From JAWPMT01 sp965227935 (GTDB lineage Bacteria; Bacteroidota; Bacteroidia; Cytophagales; Cyclobacteriaceae): 64,000 nt of DNA. Every line of letters begins with the position of its first letter. Within the stretch, counting starts at the first letter, position 1. Made by a program: the position numbers and the translations under genes. Positions 1 to 7,590 of the stretch are shown here, in pieces. The stretch lies in the NCBI GenBank assembly GCA_965227935.1, contig CBDDGS010000019.1, positions 1,674,001 to 1,738,000 of the forward strand. Reading direction: 5' to 3'. Below the pieces are notes generated by a model, which saw only the letters and a list, made by a program, of their open reading frames with translations, searched no databases and was not told the DNA's origin.

Positions 1-791
1 CTCATGCTGAAACCCTTTTGGAGATAGGGCTGCTCTTTCTCCAGGTATTGCTGGGCTTTGCTAGCCAGCTGCTGAAGCTCCTCGTCTGCCGAGCTTTGCT
101 TGACGACGAAGGTGCCGGGCGTTTTCACGAACCCATAGGCAAGTATGTGAAGTAGTGCTCCCAGCGCAAGCACAAAAGCGTAGCGCAGCATGGCAATCGG
201 CGCGTCTCCGACCATTGAGTAAGTGATAGCCACCCCAAAGCCCATAAGGAGTATGAGGAATCCACGATGCATCTGTTTGATCAGTGTTTTGTCTGGCACC
301 TTCAGCTGCAATTGGCTGACCAGGTATTTCTTCGTGAAAAGAACATATACAAGTAAGTGAAGGAAGGTAGCAATGAGGTAGGCCCACCTGATCCACCTGC
401 CATCCTCCGAGGCTGCTACGGCTATTTTTTCTGTACCGGGCAAGAAGTAGAAGGGTGACAATAATGTCACCACAATCAAAAACGGAATGGCATGGAGCGA
501 ATGCGACAGCTTTACCTCCATGCTGGACTTATAGGCGCTCCAAAGGAAGTAGAGCGGCCCTAATAGCATGAGTAGCGGAATTTTTGCCGCGATCAGATGA
601 GGCATTGCCTTCTCCAGGCCGCTAAAGGAAATGAAGTACTCGACCAGGATAAGAGAGATGACGAGTAACAGCGATGAGTAGGTGATCGTGAGTCGGTTGA
701 CCTTCTTTGTGATCAGGATCAGCAGGGCAAGCGCCAGTCCATGGAAAGCCATGGCGATAGATAGGATCGATAGAAAGTTGGGAATAGTCAA
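1..791 (-). CDS. AraC-family regulator with seven-helix membrane domain (partial)
   Basis: The reverse strand is open from the left edge to about position 881. Translation gives seven hydrophobic segments (for example FLSILSIAMAFHGLALALL and YAFVLALGALLHILAYG), then a polar linker ending YLEKEQPYLQKGFSM at the edge. In Bacteroidota AraC regulators with N-terminal membrane domains, this linker comes directly before the helix-turn-helix domain, which must lie outside the window. The likely role is a membrane-tethered transcription factor; its ligand is unknown. I chose a TTG start at 791 because AGGAG lies 9 nt upstream and the first helix begins a few residues later. An in-frame ATG at 881 would add 30 polar residues and is the alternative. 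The gene is divergent from the DoxX-like gene. The family call is inferred from architecture because the diagnostic domain is not visible. Confidence 0.75.
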   Translation of the reverse strand, partial: MTIPNFLSILSIAMAFHGLALALLILITKKVNRLTITYSSLLLVISLILVEYFISFSGLEKAMPHLIAAKIPLLMLLGPLYFLWSAYKSSMEVKLSHSLHAIPFLIVVTLLSPFYFLPGTEKIAVAASEDGRWIRWAYLIATFLHLLVYVLFTKKYLVSQLQLKVPDKTLIKQMHRGFLILLMGFGVAITYSMVGDAPIAMLRYAFVLALGALLHILAYGFVKTPGTFVVKQSSADEELQQLASKAQQYLEKEQPYLQKGFSM

Positions 792-946
792 AACGAATGA
801 GCTCCTGATGCCTGTATGCCATAAAGGTAAAGAAGATGCTGCAAGAGAGTTGGATATAGCACATGCAATGGGTGCTGGCATTATTTCCCTATCAAAACAC
901 TGCAGGGACGAGAAATCGCTAAATTAAGGGTCTAACCTTACGCCCA

Positions 947-1303
947 ATGAAAAAGGTATTTCCCTACATACTGGCCCTTCCTATGCTTGCTGGAGCTGTC
1001 GCCCATGTCGTCATGCCCGCAGCCTATGCACCGATGATTCCCGGTTTTATACCTGCCACTTTAGCGAATATTCTGGCGGCGATAGCGGAATTGGTGGTAG
1101 CCTTAGCCCTGGTTATTCCCAAATACCAGAAAATGGGAGGACTACTCTTCATGCTGCTGATGATTGCCTTTCTACCCATCCACGTTTGGGATCTGCTCCG
1201 GGAAGAACCTGCGATTGGGCCTCCCCCAGCGCCGGCCATTCGATTGGTCGTACAGTTCCTGTTGATCTATGCGGGGTTGTGGATTTATCGGAAGTTTGAG
1301 TAA
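947..1303 (+). CDS. DoxX-like small integral membrane protein
   Basis: This 118-residue protein has four predicted membrane helices. The order fits the DoxX/MauE-like superfamily: helix 1 with the AGAVAHVVMPAAYAPMIPGF region, an acidic helix 2 (LAAIAELVVALALVIP), helix 3 (LLFMLLMIAFLPIHVW), a proline-rich loop (GPPPAPAIR) and helix 4. The motif 'H-x-x-x-P-x-x-Y-x-x-x-x-P' after helix 1 and the Glu in helix 2 are typical of the DoxX-like branch. These are inner-membrane proteins whose biochemical role is mostly unknown; a few members take part in quinone or thiol redox pathways. It stands alone, divergent from the AraC regulator, which could control it. The ATG start gives a normal MKK N-terminus. 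Confidence 0.75.
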   Translation: MKKVFPYILALPMLAGAVAHVVMPAAYAPMIPGFIPATLANILAAIAELVVALALVIPKYQKMGGLLFMLLMIAFLPIHVWDLLREEPAIGPPPAPAIRLVVQFLLIYAGLWIYRKFE

Positions 1304-1578
1304 TCACAATGATGGCTTAACTATTTCGTGCTATTCGCTCCTGAGGGTCTCCGGGAGGTCCTTTCATGCAGTGACCGTGGCCCACGATGGTGCGGTAATT
1401 CCTGCGAGCACCAATACCGGATGGACTTGGCTAAGCACAACCATAACGAACTCCTGTCACGCAGCCTCTAGCCTACGGAGGTTGACGTTTCATGTGGAGC
1501 ACGAAGCTTCTAAGACAGTATGACGGCTTCATAGAAAATCAGGAAATGTTAACGTTATTATCGGTCCTCCAGACCGAG

Positions 1579-1854
1579 TCAGCGTTGCCAGAACTTGTAA
1601 CTCCCTAAGTCGGATATATGACGCACAATCAGGTCAATATCGTCCTCTGTATTGTCGGGGTTAAATAGGTGGTGTACATCGACAACTTCATAAATACGAG
1701 CCGTCTTGTCCAGACCATCCATGATAAGCTTTCCCCCAATATCAAAGAGCGGTCTGCCTTCCAGTCCACCTAAAGTAGGTAGGGTGTTGATTTTGTAGGC
1801 AGACAAGTTCTTCGTTAAAAGAATATTCAGTTTTATCTTTTGTTGTTTTTCCAT
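1579..1854 (-). CDS. Hypothetical 91-residue protein
   Basis: A small ORF with an ATG start and a plausible soluble composition: a charged N-terminus (MEKQQKIKLNILL), a glycine-rich centre (LGGLEGRPLFDIGG) and a charged C-terminal half ending SDLGSYKFWQR. There is no signal peptide or membrane helix. I do not recognise a family. A second, 42-residue ORF lies 88 bp upstream on the same strand and shares the word LFNP with it. The stretch on its other side (1304-1578) holds nothing I can support. It may be a real lineage-specific gene, and the mixed composition argues mildly for coding. Confidence 0.45.
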   Translation of the reverse strand: MEKQQKIKLNILLTKNLSAYKINTLPTLGGLEGRPLFDIGGKLIMDGLDKTARIYEVVDVHHLFNPDNTEDDIDLIVRHISDLGSYKFWQR

Positions 1855-1942
1855 GATCTTCTAATTCTGGTGCTAGGGATAATGTAGAGACATTCGGTTC
1901 AGTTGGCGAATTAGACGTTCCATCGTTTGGCGGTGATAGGGT

Positions 1943-2071
1943 CTATTTAGTTGCTTGGGAGCGTGAGTCAAAGGCGTCTTTCAAATCTTTAGACTTGCAA
2001 TAAGTGTTGTGGCTGGGATTGAAAAGGTCCTGGACCTCTTCACCCAAAAAGTTCTCTTGTTTCATTTTCAT
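1943..2071 (-). CDS. Possible 42-residue small ORF
   Basis: ATG at 2071 to TAG at 1943-1945. The product starts MKMKQENFLGEEVQDLFNP and ends DAFDSRSQATK. It is charged and soluble-looking with no membrane segment. It lies 88 bp upstream of, and in the same direction as, the 91-residue ORF, and both contain LFNP. The surrounding 372-bp stretch (1855-2226) otherwise holds nothing I can support. The ORF is too short to be confident by eye; it could be a small protein or chance. Confidence 0.25.
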   Translation of the reverse strand: MKMKQENFLGEEVQDLFNPSHNTYCKSKDLKDAFDSRSQATK

Positions 2072-2226
2072 TGAATGATGATTCGCAGCAAACCCGCGGG
2101 ACATCAATTGATACAGTTCAAACTTCAGTAAACAGCTCTCTTGCGACTCTCAATAATGGGACAGAAATGCTCAAAATCCGGACATGGGATGCAACCTCGC
2201 ATGTCGATTTGAATATATAAGGGATT

Positions 2227-5064
2227 TCATTGGACAATTCCTTGCTGTAATGCAAAGTCTCTTGGGCTCATGCGATAGACTTCCTTAAAGCACTGTCCGA
2301 AATAGGATGGACTCTCGAAGCCTACTCTGTAAGCGGTTTCAGAAACATTTGAGCCTTCGATTAGGAATTCCTTGGCCTTCTTCAACCTATAATTCTTGAT
2401 CACTTCGTTGGCGCTCAGGTCCAGGAGGGATTTCAACTTTCTGTTGAGTGTTCGTGCACTGACGGATAAGGCTTCAGCAACCGACTCTACACCAAGCTCT
2501 GAATTTGAAAGGTTCGCCTCCAGAACTTGATAAACTTTGGATAGAAAAGGATTGACTTGAGTTTTTTCAGCTGTTGGGCGACCTTTTAGCTGATCAATGT
2601 ATCTGGATCTGAGTGCATCCCTGTGCCTAAGGAAATTCGCAATTTTCAAGTTTAGCTCCTCGAAGCTGAAGGGTTTCGCCAGGTAATCTAGGACACCATG
2701 TTTCAGCGCCTTTACCTTGTCTTCATGGGATCCTTTGGCAGTAAGCATTATGATGCCAATATGATTCGTCAAGGTCTCCTGTTTCATTTTTTTTACGAGC
2801 TGGATGCCGTCCATTACGGGCATCATGACGTCACTTATCACCAGGTCTGGCAACTCATCTCGGCATTTCTCCCACCCTTCAAGTCCGTTGGAGGCCCCGA
2901 TAATGTTGTAAAGACTACCGAAGCTTGCGGTCATGTACTCCAGTAACTCACTGTTGTCCTCCACGATAAGTATAGTGGTGGACGTCATGCTGGCCTTGGA
3001 AAGCGTATCATCCGTAGGAACCCCCGTGGCCAGAGGTGGATCCACCGCGCTGTGTACAAGGGATTGCGTTTCGATCATTGAAGGGGCTTCGTCGTGCTCG
3101 AGTTTGTAGGGAAAACGAACCTTGAATGTTGTCCCGACGTCCTTTGTGCTTTCCACCTCAATATCCCCCCCAACCAAGTCCATGACCTCTTTGACCAATG
3201 AAAGGCCGATGCCAGTCCCAGCAAACGCCCTGGACGATGATTGCTTCGCCTGATAAAATCTATTGAAGACAAATGGCAATTCGTCACCATCAATTCCTAC
3301 TCCCGAATCGCTGACTTCGATGATGATGCAATCGTTCAGGTCTGACAATGCAATGTCCACACTTCCCTTACTGGACGTGAACTTGAAGGCGTTCGATAAC
3401 AGGTTGTCCACGACTTTTTTCAGTTTCTCTGCATCAAAGAATATTTCCTTTGACGCATCAAATGTCGACGTGAACCCAAATCGAATATCGGATTTTTCAG
3501 CAAGCAAGTGGAATGGCTCTCCAATTTCCTTGATAAAGGACTGGGGATTCCCACGGTAATAGACTACCGGTACATGATGAGACTCTAGTTTCACCAGGTC
3601 CAGGAGTTGGTTAATTAGGGATAACAACTGTCTGGCGTTGGCCAGGATCGTTCGAAGAGACTTGTCAATCATCTGCTTACTGAAAGCGCCTTTCAACAAG
3701 CTTTCAACTGGGGCTATGATCAGCGTAAGGGGTGTTCTGAATTCGTGAGTGATATTGGAAAAGAATCTGTTCTTCATGTCCTCCAATTCCTCTAGCTCTT
3801 TCAATTTCCTTTTTTCCAGTTCGACAAGCTCCTGGGATTTGTCCAATTCGAAACTCAATGTCTCCGATTTTCTGGAGGTTTCAGAAAATCTAAGGGCCAG
3901 CAGCAGGGATTGAAATAAAATGAACAAAACAAACCCGAAAGGAAGGAGAAAATAGGAGTCAATGGCTCCACGTTCAAACAACTGGTCGTTAATGATCGCT
4001 AGTACAAGGGCAAGAACACCGGAAAATAGCAGCAAGTTATGTTTCGGCCGTTTCATTGAATCTTTCACGATGAGTATGAGCCAATACCCACTCTGTATGA
4101 TGAAAACGAGAAAAATGACTGGCAGAAATTTCGCGTAGAAAGTGTTTTTTGTAAACAGGATAAGGACGAGAAAAGCGAGACTCGCAGCGACTCCGATCCA
4201 TTGCATCACCTTGGAGAAATTGGAGTAGATGCTTGAAAGGAAAAAGATGAAGGCCGTGAGGCTAAGCGGAAATATGGCATAGAGTACCGCTAGTGACCAT
4301 TCGTAATCGAAGGAAGGGAAGAATTTGTAAAAGAACGCTTGCTCACTGAAACACTGTCGAAGGGCAACCAGAAAACAAATCAAAGCAAAGAAGAGCGTGC
4401 CCCTATCTTTTGGCCACAAGAAAAAGAGGCCGAAATGGTAGAAACCCATAACTACGAGCGCCCCTATCAGAAGTGCCGCCAGGAAATAGCCATTGCTTAC
4501 CTCTTGTCTAACGTTGTGAGTAGGTCCCAGCTCAAGGCTGTTCCAGATTCCGGCGGAAAAAAAGTGAAAGTTCGACACTTGGATGACGATGTCAATGCTA
4601 GAGCGATAGCTATGCAAGTCTATGACTTGTGCTCTGATGCCGGGGTTCATGGACCTATCGCGACCGATTTCTCCGACGGTCGATTTAAGTTCTCCGTTTA
4701 TGAATAGTCTGTATGCGGAATGGATAGGCGGCAGTTTCAATGACCACAGCCTTCCGGTGTCAGGTAGAATGATAGAAAGGCCATAAGTTCCGTATCCTAT
4801 ATCGGCGTCGTAGTCGCTCTTGCCGGAGTAGGATTTCCAGTTGCCGGGGATTTCAATGTAGGTCTCAAAGGTATCTGGGCGATTGGTGAATACCTCCCAT
4901 GCGAAATGCCATTGCCCGTCCAGTGCTAGGACGCCGTCTTCCTCAACATCGAAACTCGAAAGGTCAATGACGCCTCTTTTGGCCGCCATTCTGTCTTGTG
5001 CGAATAATCCTCCTGATAGGAACAAAAAAAACAGTATGGTCGACAGTTCCCTTTTTACGCACAT
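2227..5064 (-). CDS. Hybrid two-component sensor with 7TMR-DISM input and AraC output
   Basis: One-component fusion of a full two-component pathway, about 945 residues. Domains in order: signal peptide (about 1-22), a jelly-roll 7TMR-DISM extracellular domain (about 35-180, with LDGQWHFAWE and PPIHSAYRLFINGEL), seven membrane helices (about 190-390), a coiled coil, HisKA with the phosphorylated His near residue 440 in SNITHEFRTPLTLI, an HATPase with N box (DNLLSNAFKFT) and GTGIGLSLVKE, a receiver with the phospho-Asp near 745 in VISDVMMPVMDG, and a C-terminal AraC helix-turn-helix pair (about 845-945). The ligand is unknown; DISM domains are often linked to carbohydrates. ATG at 5064 overlaps the upstream TGA by one base (TGATG), suggesting translational coupling; a GTG at 5067 is the alternative start. 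It is the last gene of a three-gene operon. Confidence 0.93.
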   Translation of the reverse strand: MCVKRELSTILFFLFLSGGLFAQDRMAAKRGVIDLSSFDVEEDGVLALDGQWHFAWEVFTNRPDTFETYIEIPGNWKSYSGKSDYDADIGYGTYGLSIILPDTGRLWSLKLPPIHSAYRLFINGELKSTVGEIGRDRSMNPGIRAQVIDLHSYRSSIDIVIQVSNFHFFSAGIWNSLELGPTHNVRQEVSNGYFLAALLIGALVVMGFYHFGLFFLWPKDRGTLFFALICFLVALRQCFSEQAFFYKFFPSFDYEWSLAVLYAIFPLSLTAFIFFLSSIYSNFSKVMQWIGVAASLAFLVLILFTKNTFYAKFLPVIFLVFIIQSGYWLILIVKDSMKRPKHNLLLFSGVLALVLAIINDQLFERGAIDSYFLLPFGFVLFILFQSLLLALRFSETSRKSETLSFELDKSQELVELEKRKLKELEELEDMKNRFFSNITHEFRTPLTLIIAPVESLLKGAFSKQMIDKSLRTILANARQLLSLINQLLDLVKLESHHVPVVYYRGNPQSFIKEIGEPFHLLAEKSDIRFGFTSTFDASKEIFFDAEKLKKVVDNLLSNAFKFTSSKGSVDIALSDLNDCIIIEVSDSGVGIDGDELPFVFNRFYQAKQSSSRAFAGTGIGLSLVKEVMDLVGGDIEVESTKDVGTTFKVRFPYKLEHDEAPSMIETQSLVHSAVDPPLATGVPTDDTLSKASMTSTTILIVEDNSELLEYMTASFGSLYNIIGASNGLEGWEKCRDELPDLVISDVMMPVMDGIQLVKKMKQETLTNHIGIIMLTAKGSHEDKVKALKHGVLDYLAKPFSFEELNLKIANFLRHRDALRSRYIDQLKGRPTAEKTQVNPFLSKVYQVLEANLSNSELGVESVAEALSVSARTLNRKLKSLLDLSANEVIKNYRLKKAKEFLIEGSNVSETAYRVGFESPSYFGQCFKEVYRMSPRDFALQQGIVQ

Positions 5065-5912
5065 CACTTATTCATGTCCAGAAGTATCTCGTCACCAAGC
5101 CAGGCATCCTGCAAGAGCCTGATCTCACCGTCGGCACTGAAGTCTTTGGGCGTGTAGCAATTGCTCACGTGATTGTTGGTCAGGAGACTCAGTAATTTAT
5201 ACGTATGTGCCATGAGCTCAGTACAATAGATCCTATCCTTCTCGGGTACGTCATCCGGAGAAAAAGTCTTCAGTTTTCGCTTCTTTTTGAAATCTGTCTC
5301 TAGCACGAATCGCTTTAAGAATATTGTGAGGTTCAGATCGCCATCTTCGTAGTTCTTGGTTTTGTTGTATCTCCGACCAATGAACACGTCATGTATGATC
5401 TCTTTATTACTTGGGAATTTTCGGTCAATGAATTGATCAAAGTGTGCCGGAAGAAGACTGAAATCCAGGCGCTTTCTCAGGTTGTCCTTGAGGTACATGG
5501 GGCGATACGCTATGGCCACCTTGTCAAAGTTATTGGCAGTGTGCTGTAGTCGCTCTTCAAGTGAGATCAGCATTGGCCCCTCTTTCACCACCTGAAACTC
5601 TTCAGGTCCCCAGAGGTTCTTGGTCGAATCTTCAATGAAGGCATTGGATTCCCAAAGGAGTAAATCTGGCCATTTGGTCATATCAACCTCTGAATGAGGT
5701 TCTATGTCTTCCTTCCGGATGATCAGCGCTGCGTGACCCCAATGATTTTGCTGAATAAAGTCCAGCAACTTCGCTCCCTTGTAATCTCCATCTGCCAGAA
5801 TAACATCACCGGTCTTGAACAGAGCCTTCGCTTCGGAATAAGCCGTCACCCATGTTGGATGCCATAGTTTGGACTTGGGAAATAAACGGAGGTTAGATAG
5901 GGAGGTAAACAT
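5064..5912 (-). CDS. YiiX-like permuted NlpC/P60 cysteine peptidase family protein
   Basis: This 282-residue protein has no signal peptide or membrane helix. The N-terminal part has the TGDVILADGD strand followed by NHWGHAALII, putting a candidate catalytic His at about residue 60. The C-terminal part has RIYCTELMAHTYKLL, with a candidate catalytic Cys at about residue 230. His before Cys is the circularly permuted order of the YiiX/YaeF/LRAT-like branch of the NlpC/P60 papain-like superfamily. Members hydrolyse or transfer amide, ester or thioester bonds; the substrate here cannot be inferred. The gene lies 30 nt after the DUF917 gene and overlaps the sensor kinase gene by one base, so the three are probably co-transcribed. 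The superfamily call rests on these two motifs and their spacing. Confidence 0.7.
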   Translation of the reverse strand: MFTSLSNLRLFPKSKLWHPTWVTAYSEAKALFKTGDVILADGDYKGAKLLDFIQQNHWGHAALIIRKEDIEPHSEVDMTKWPDLLLWESNAFIEDSTKNLWGPEEFQVVKEGPMLISLEERLQHTANNFDKVAIAYRPMYLKDNLRKRLDFSLLPAHFDQFIDRKFPSNKEIIHDVFIGRRYNKTKNYEDGDLNLTIFLKRFVLETDFKKKRKLKTFSPDDVPEKDRIYCTELMAHTYKLLSLLTNNHVSNCYTPKDFSADGEIRLLQDAWLGDEILLDMNK

Positions 5913-5942
5913 GATGGTGTAAGTAATTTGCTTTTGGGTGTG

Positions 5943-7154
5943 CTATTCTTTTCCGTTTTTTAACTTCTCCAACAAATCACCTAGTGGCATCTGGTTTGAT
6001 GGGGTCTTGTATGGATCTGTGATGTTGTTTTCGCAGAGTACCCCTCGAAATTCTCGCATGATGTCCTCATTGTCTGTCAGGATAGGAGGAGCTTTTAGAC
6101 CGATCAGATTCAATATCTGCAGGTTTTCCTTGCCATCGAGGAATCGAAACTTTTTTGGCTCATGCCGACGGCGATTGTCCATTGGATCCAGTACCCGGGC
6201 ATTGGTAAGAGCATGAAAGCTGGCATCCAGGTAGCAGATAGAATCCGGTGCAATGGCAAGCGGCTCTTTATCTCGATTGCTATAGACAACCAGGTTTTCA
6301 TTTTGGGAAAATACGTTGAAGATGACGTCACTCTCATCATTGTATAGTGTAGTTTCAATAATGTCGAAACCATTGTCGTCCTTCTTGTCCCTATCGATCA
6401 CAACACCTTTTCCGATGAAGTACGATGCTACACTGTTGAGGTGAGGTCTCGCTTCCTCGATGAGCTTTTTGTCGTTTTCTCTCAGGCCTTTCAACATCAT
6501 ACCACAATAGTACGATCTCATAATTGGCCCCTGAAATGCCTTTTGCTTAAGGCTTCGTGCACTCTCTGGCCACAGCGCCAAACTTGCGGAACTATTGAAC
6601 TCCTTGAACCCAACGAGACCTCGAAGGACTTTCTCCAATTCCCGCACTCGCGTGGCCGTGGCATAGAAGTCATTAAGGCCATTAGACATGATGGCTGGGC
6701 GGGATTGATTGTCATCAAATGAAAATAGGGTGAGTGACAATTTGGGGACAGCCCTACCCCCACCGTCCGCGTCCACGACTTTTAGGTTTTTTCTGCTGGC
6801 TAAGACTATCGGCGCCAGGGTGTTCTCCGGTCCACTTTCAATAGGAAAGACATACTTTATAGCATTTTCCAGTCTGTAGTTTTTTTCGAGGGCCTCAAAT
6901 GCGAAGTCCAAGGCATTGATTTGTCTGGGATCAAATTCACTATTTGACCCAATATCACAAATCACGCAAGCCAATGTATCCTTTTCGTCCTCCGGGATTT
7001 CGGTAACCAATTCGATGGTGACGCCACGATCACGAATGTCTTTTAGAAATACGCCCGCATTATCTCGGCTTCCACCGCCGCCACTCCCAAATAGTGCCGC
7101 GCCATCTATAACTAGCTCTAATTCGTCTGGACCTAAAGTCATAGTCTTATTCAT
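5943..7154 (-). CDS. DUF917 (S-methyl thiohydantoin desulfurase-like) family protein
   Basis: A 403-residue cytoplasmic protein. The N-terminal GAALFGSGGGGS motif (about residues 18-29) and the central VDADGGGRAVPKLSLTLF motif (about 126-143) are the signatures of the DUF917/S-Me-TH family. That family is usually about 350-400 residues, and a second half containing FIGKGVV also fits. Members are associated with hydantoin and related amide metabolism, often next to hydantoinase subunits. No such subunits are visible here, so the substrate stays open. It is the first gene of an operon with a YiiX-like cysteine peptidase and a hybrid sensor kinase. The 436-bp region upstream probably holds the promoter, but I cannot pin it down. 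Confidence 0.75.
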   Translation of the reverse strand: MNKTMTLGPDELELVIDGAALFGSGGGGSRDNAGVFLKDIRDRGVTIELVTEIPEDEKDTLACVICDIGSNSEFDPRQINALDFAFEALEKNYRLENAIKYVFPIESGPENTLAPIVLASRKNLKVVDADGGGRAVPKLSLTLFSFDDNQSRPAIMSNGLNDFYATATRVRELEKVLRGLVGFKEFNSSASLALWPESARSLKQKAFQGPIMRSYYCGMMLKGLRENDKKLIEEARPHLNSVASYFIGKGVVIDRDKKDDNGFDIIETTLYNDESDVIFNVFSQNENLVVYSNRDKEPLAIAPDSICYLDASFHALTNARVLDPMDNRRRHEPKKFRFLDGKENLQILNLIGLKAPPILTDNEDIMREFRGVLCENNITDPYKTPSNQMPLGDLLEKLKNGKE

Positions 7155-7590
7155 GGTTTTGAATAGAGATGTGCTAGAGCGAAATATAATTTGGAAATTG
7201 TCCTTTGGTATGCCTCAAGGTTTCGATATAAAACGTTATAGGCAAACTATTATACTGAATTATAGTCCGTTCTCTTCGGTTCAAGATAGGGGTTTGCTTT
7301 GAGGATACCAATCCCCAGTTTAGGGTATTTTGCACCTACTGCATTCTGGGTTATTCGCTCGTAGCGTGTGGTTCTGCGTCCATGTTAGTGTCACGATTGC
7401 CCTGACAGAAGTTCTTGGCTCTCCCACTCCATTGTAAGCCTGAAGAACTTTTTTTGCTCTTCTGGAAACCTCCAATTATAACCGTTGTCTATAAGGCCAA
7501 CGCTTAATCTACTAATGATAGCATAGGCCCGGCTTTTCCCGCAGCCGGGTCTCAGGATTACATCGACTATGACATCAAATCTGAACAACC
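7155..7590. other. 436-bp divergent intergenic region
   Basis: This lies between the DUF917 operon (minus) and the PKD-protein operon (plus). I see no RNA gene. A 65-codon minus-strand ORF (7391-7588) exists, but its composition is unconvincing. A GC-rich hairpin at 7528-7549 is the one clear structure. Both promoters should lie here, but I could not identify a confident Bacteroidota -33/-7 pair. Confidence 0.5.
7528..7549 (+). other. GC-rich hairpin upstream of PKD gene
   Basis: A perfect 7-bp inverted repeat, CCCGGCT and AGCCGGG, around an 8-nt loop. It ends 41 nt before the ATG at 7591. No T-tract follows on either strand, so it is unlikely to be an intrinsic terminator. It could be a leader structure in the transcript or a chance repeat. 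Confidence 0.35.

Noticed and set aside
1269..1523. 84-codon plus-strand ORF overlapping the end of the DoxX-like gene
   Set aside because: It overlaps a real gene in another frame and has a Ser/His/Cys-rich composition unlike a folded protein.
7391..7588. 65-codon minus-strand ORF upstream of the PKD gene
   Set aside because: No recognisable domain or start signal; it overlaps the hairpin and probable promoter region.
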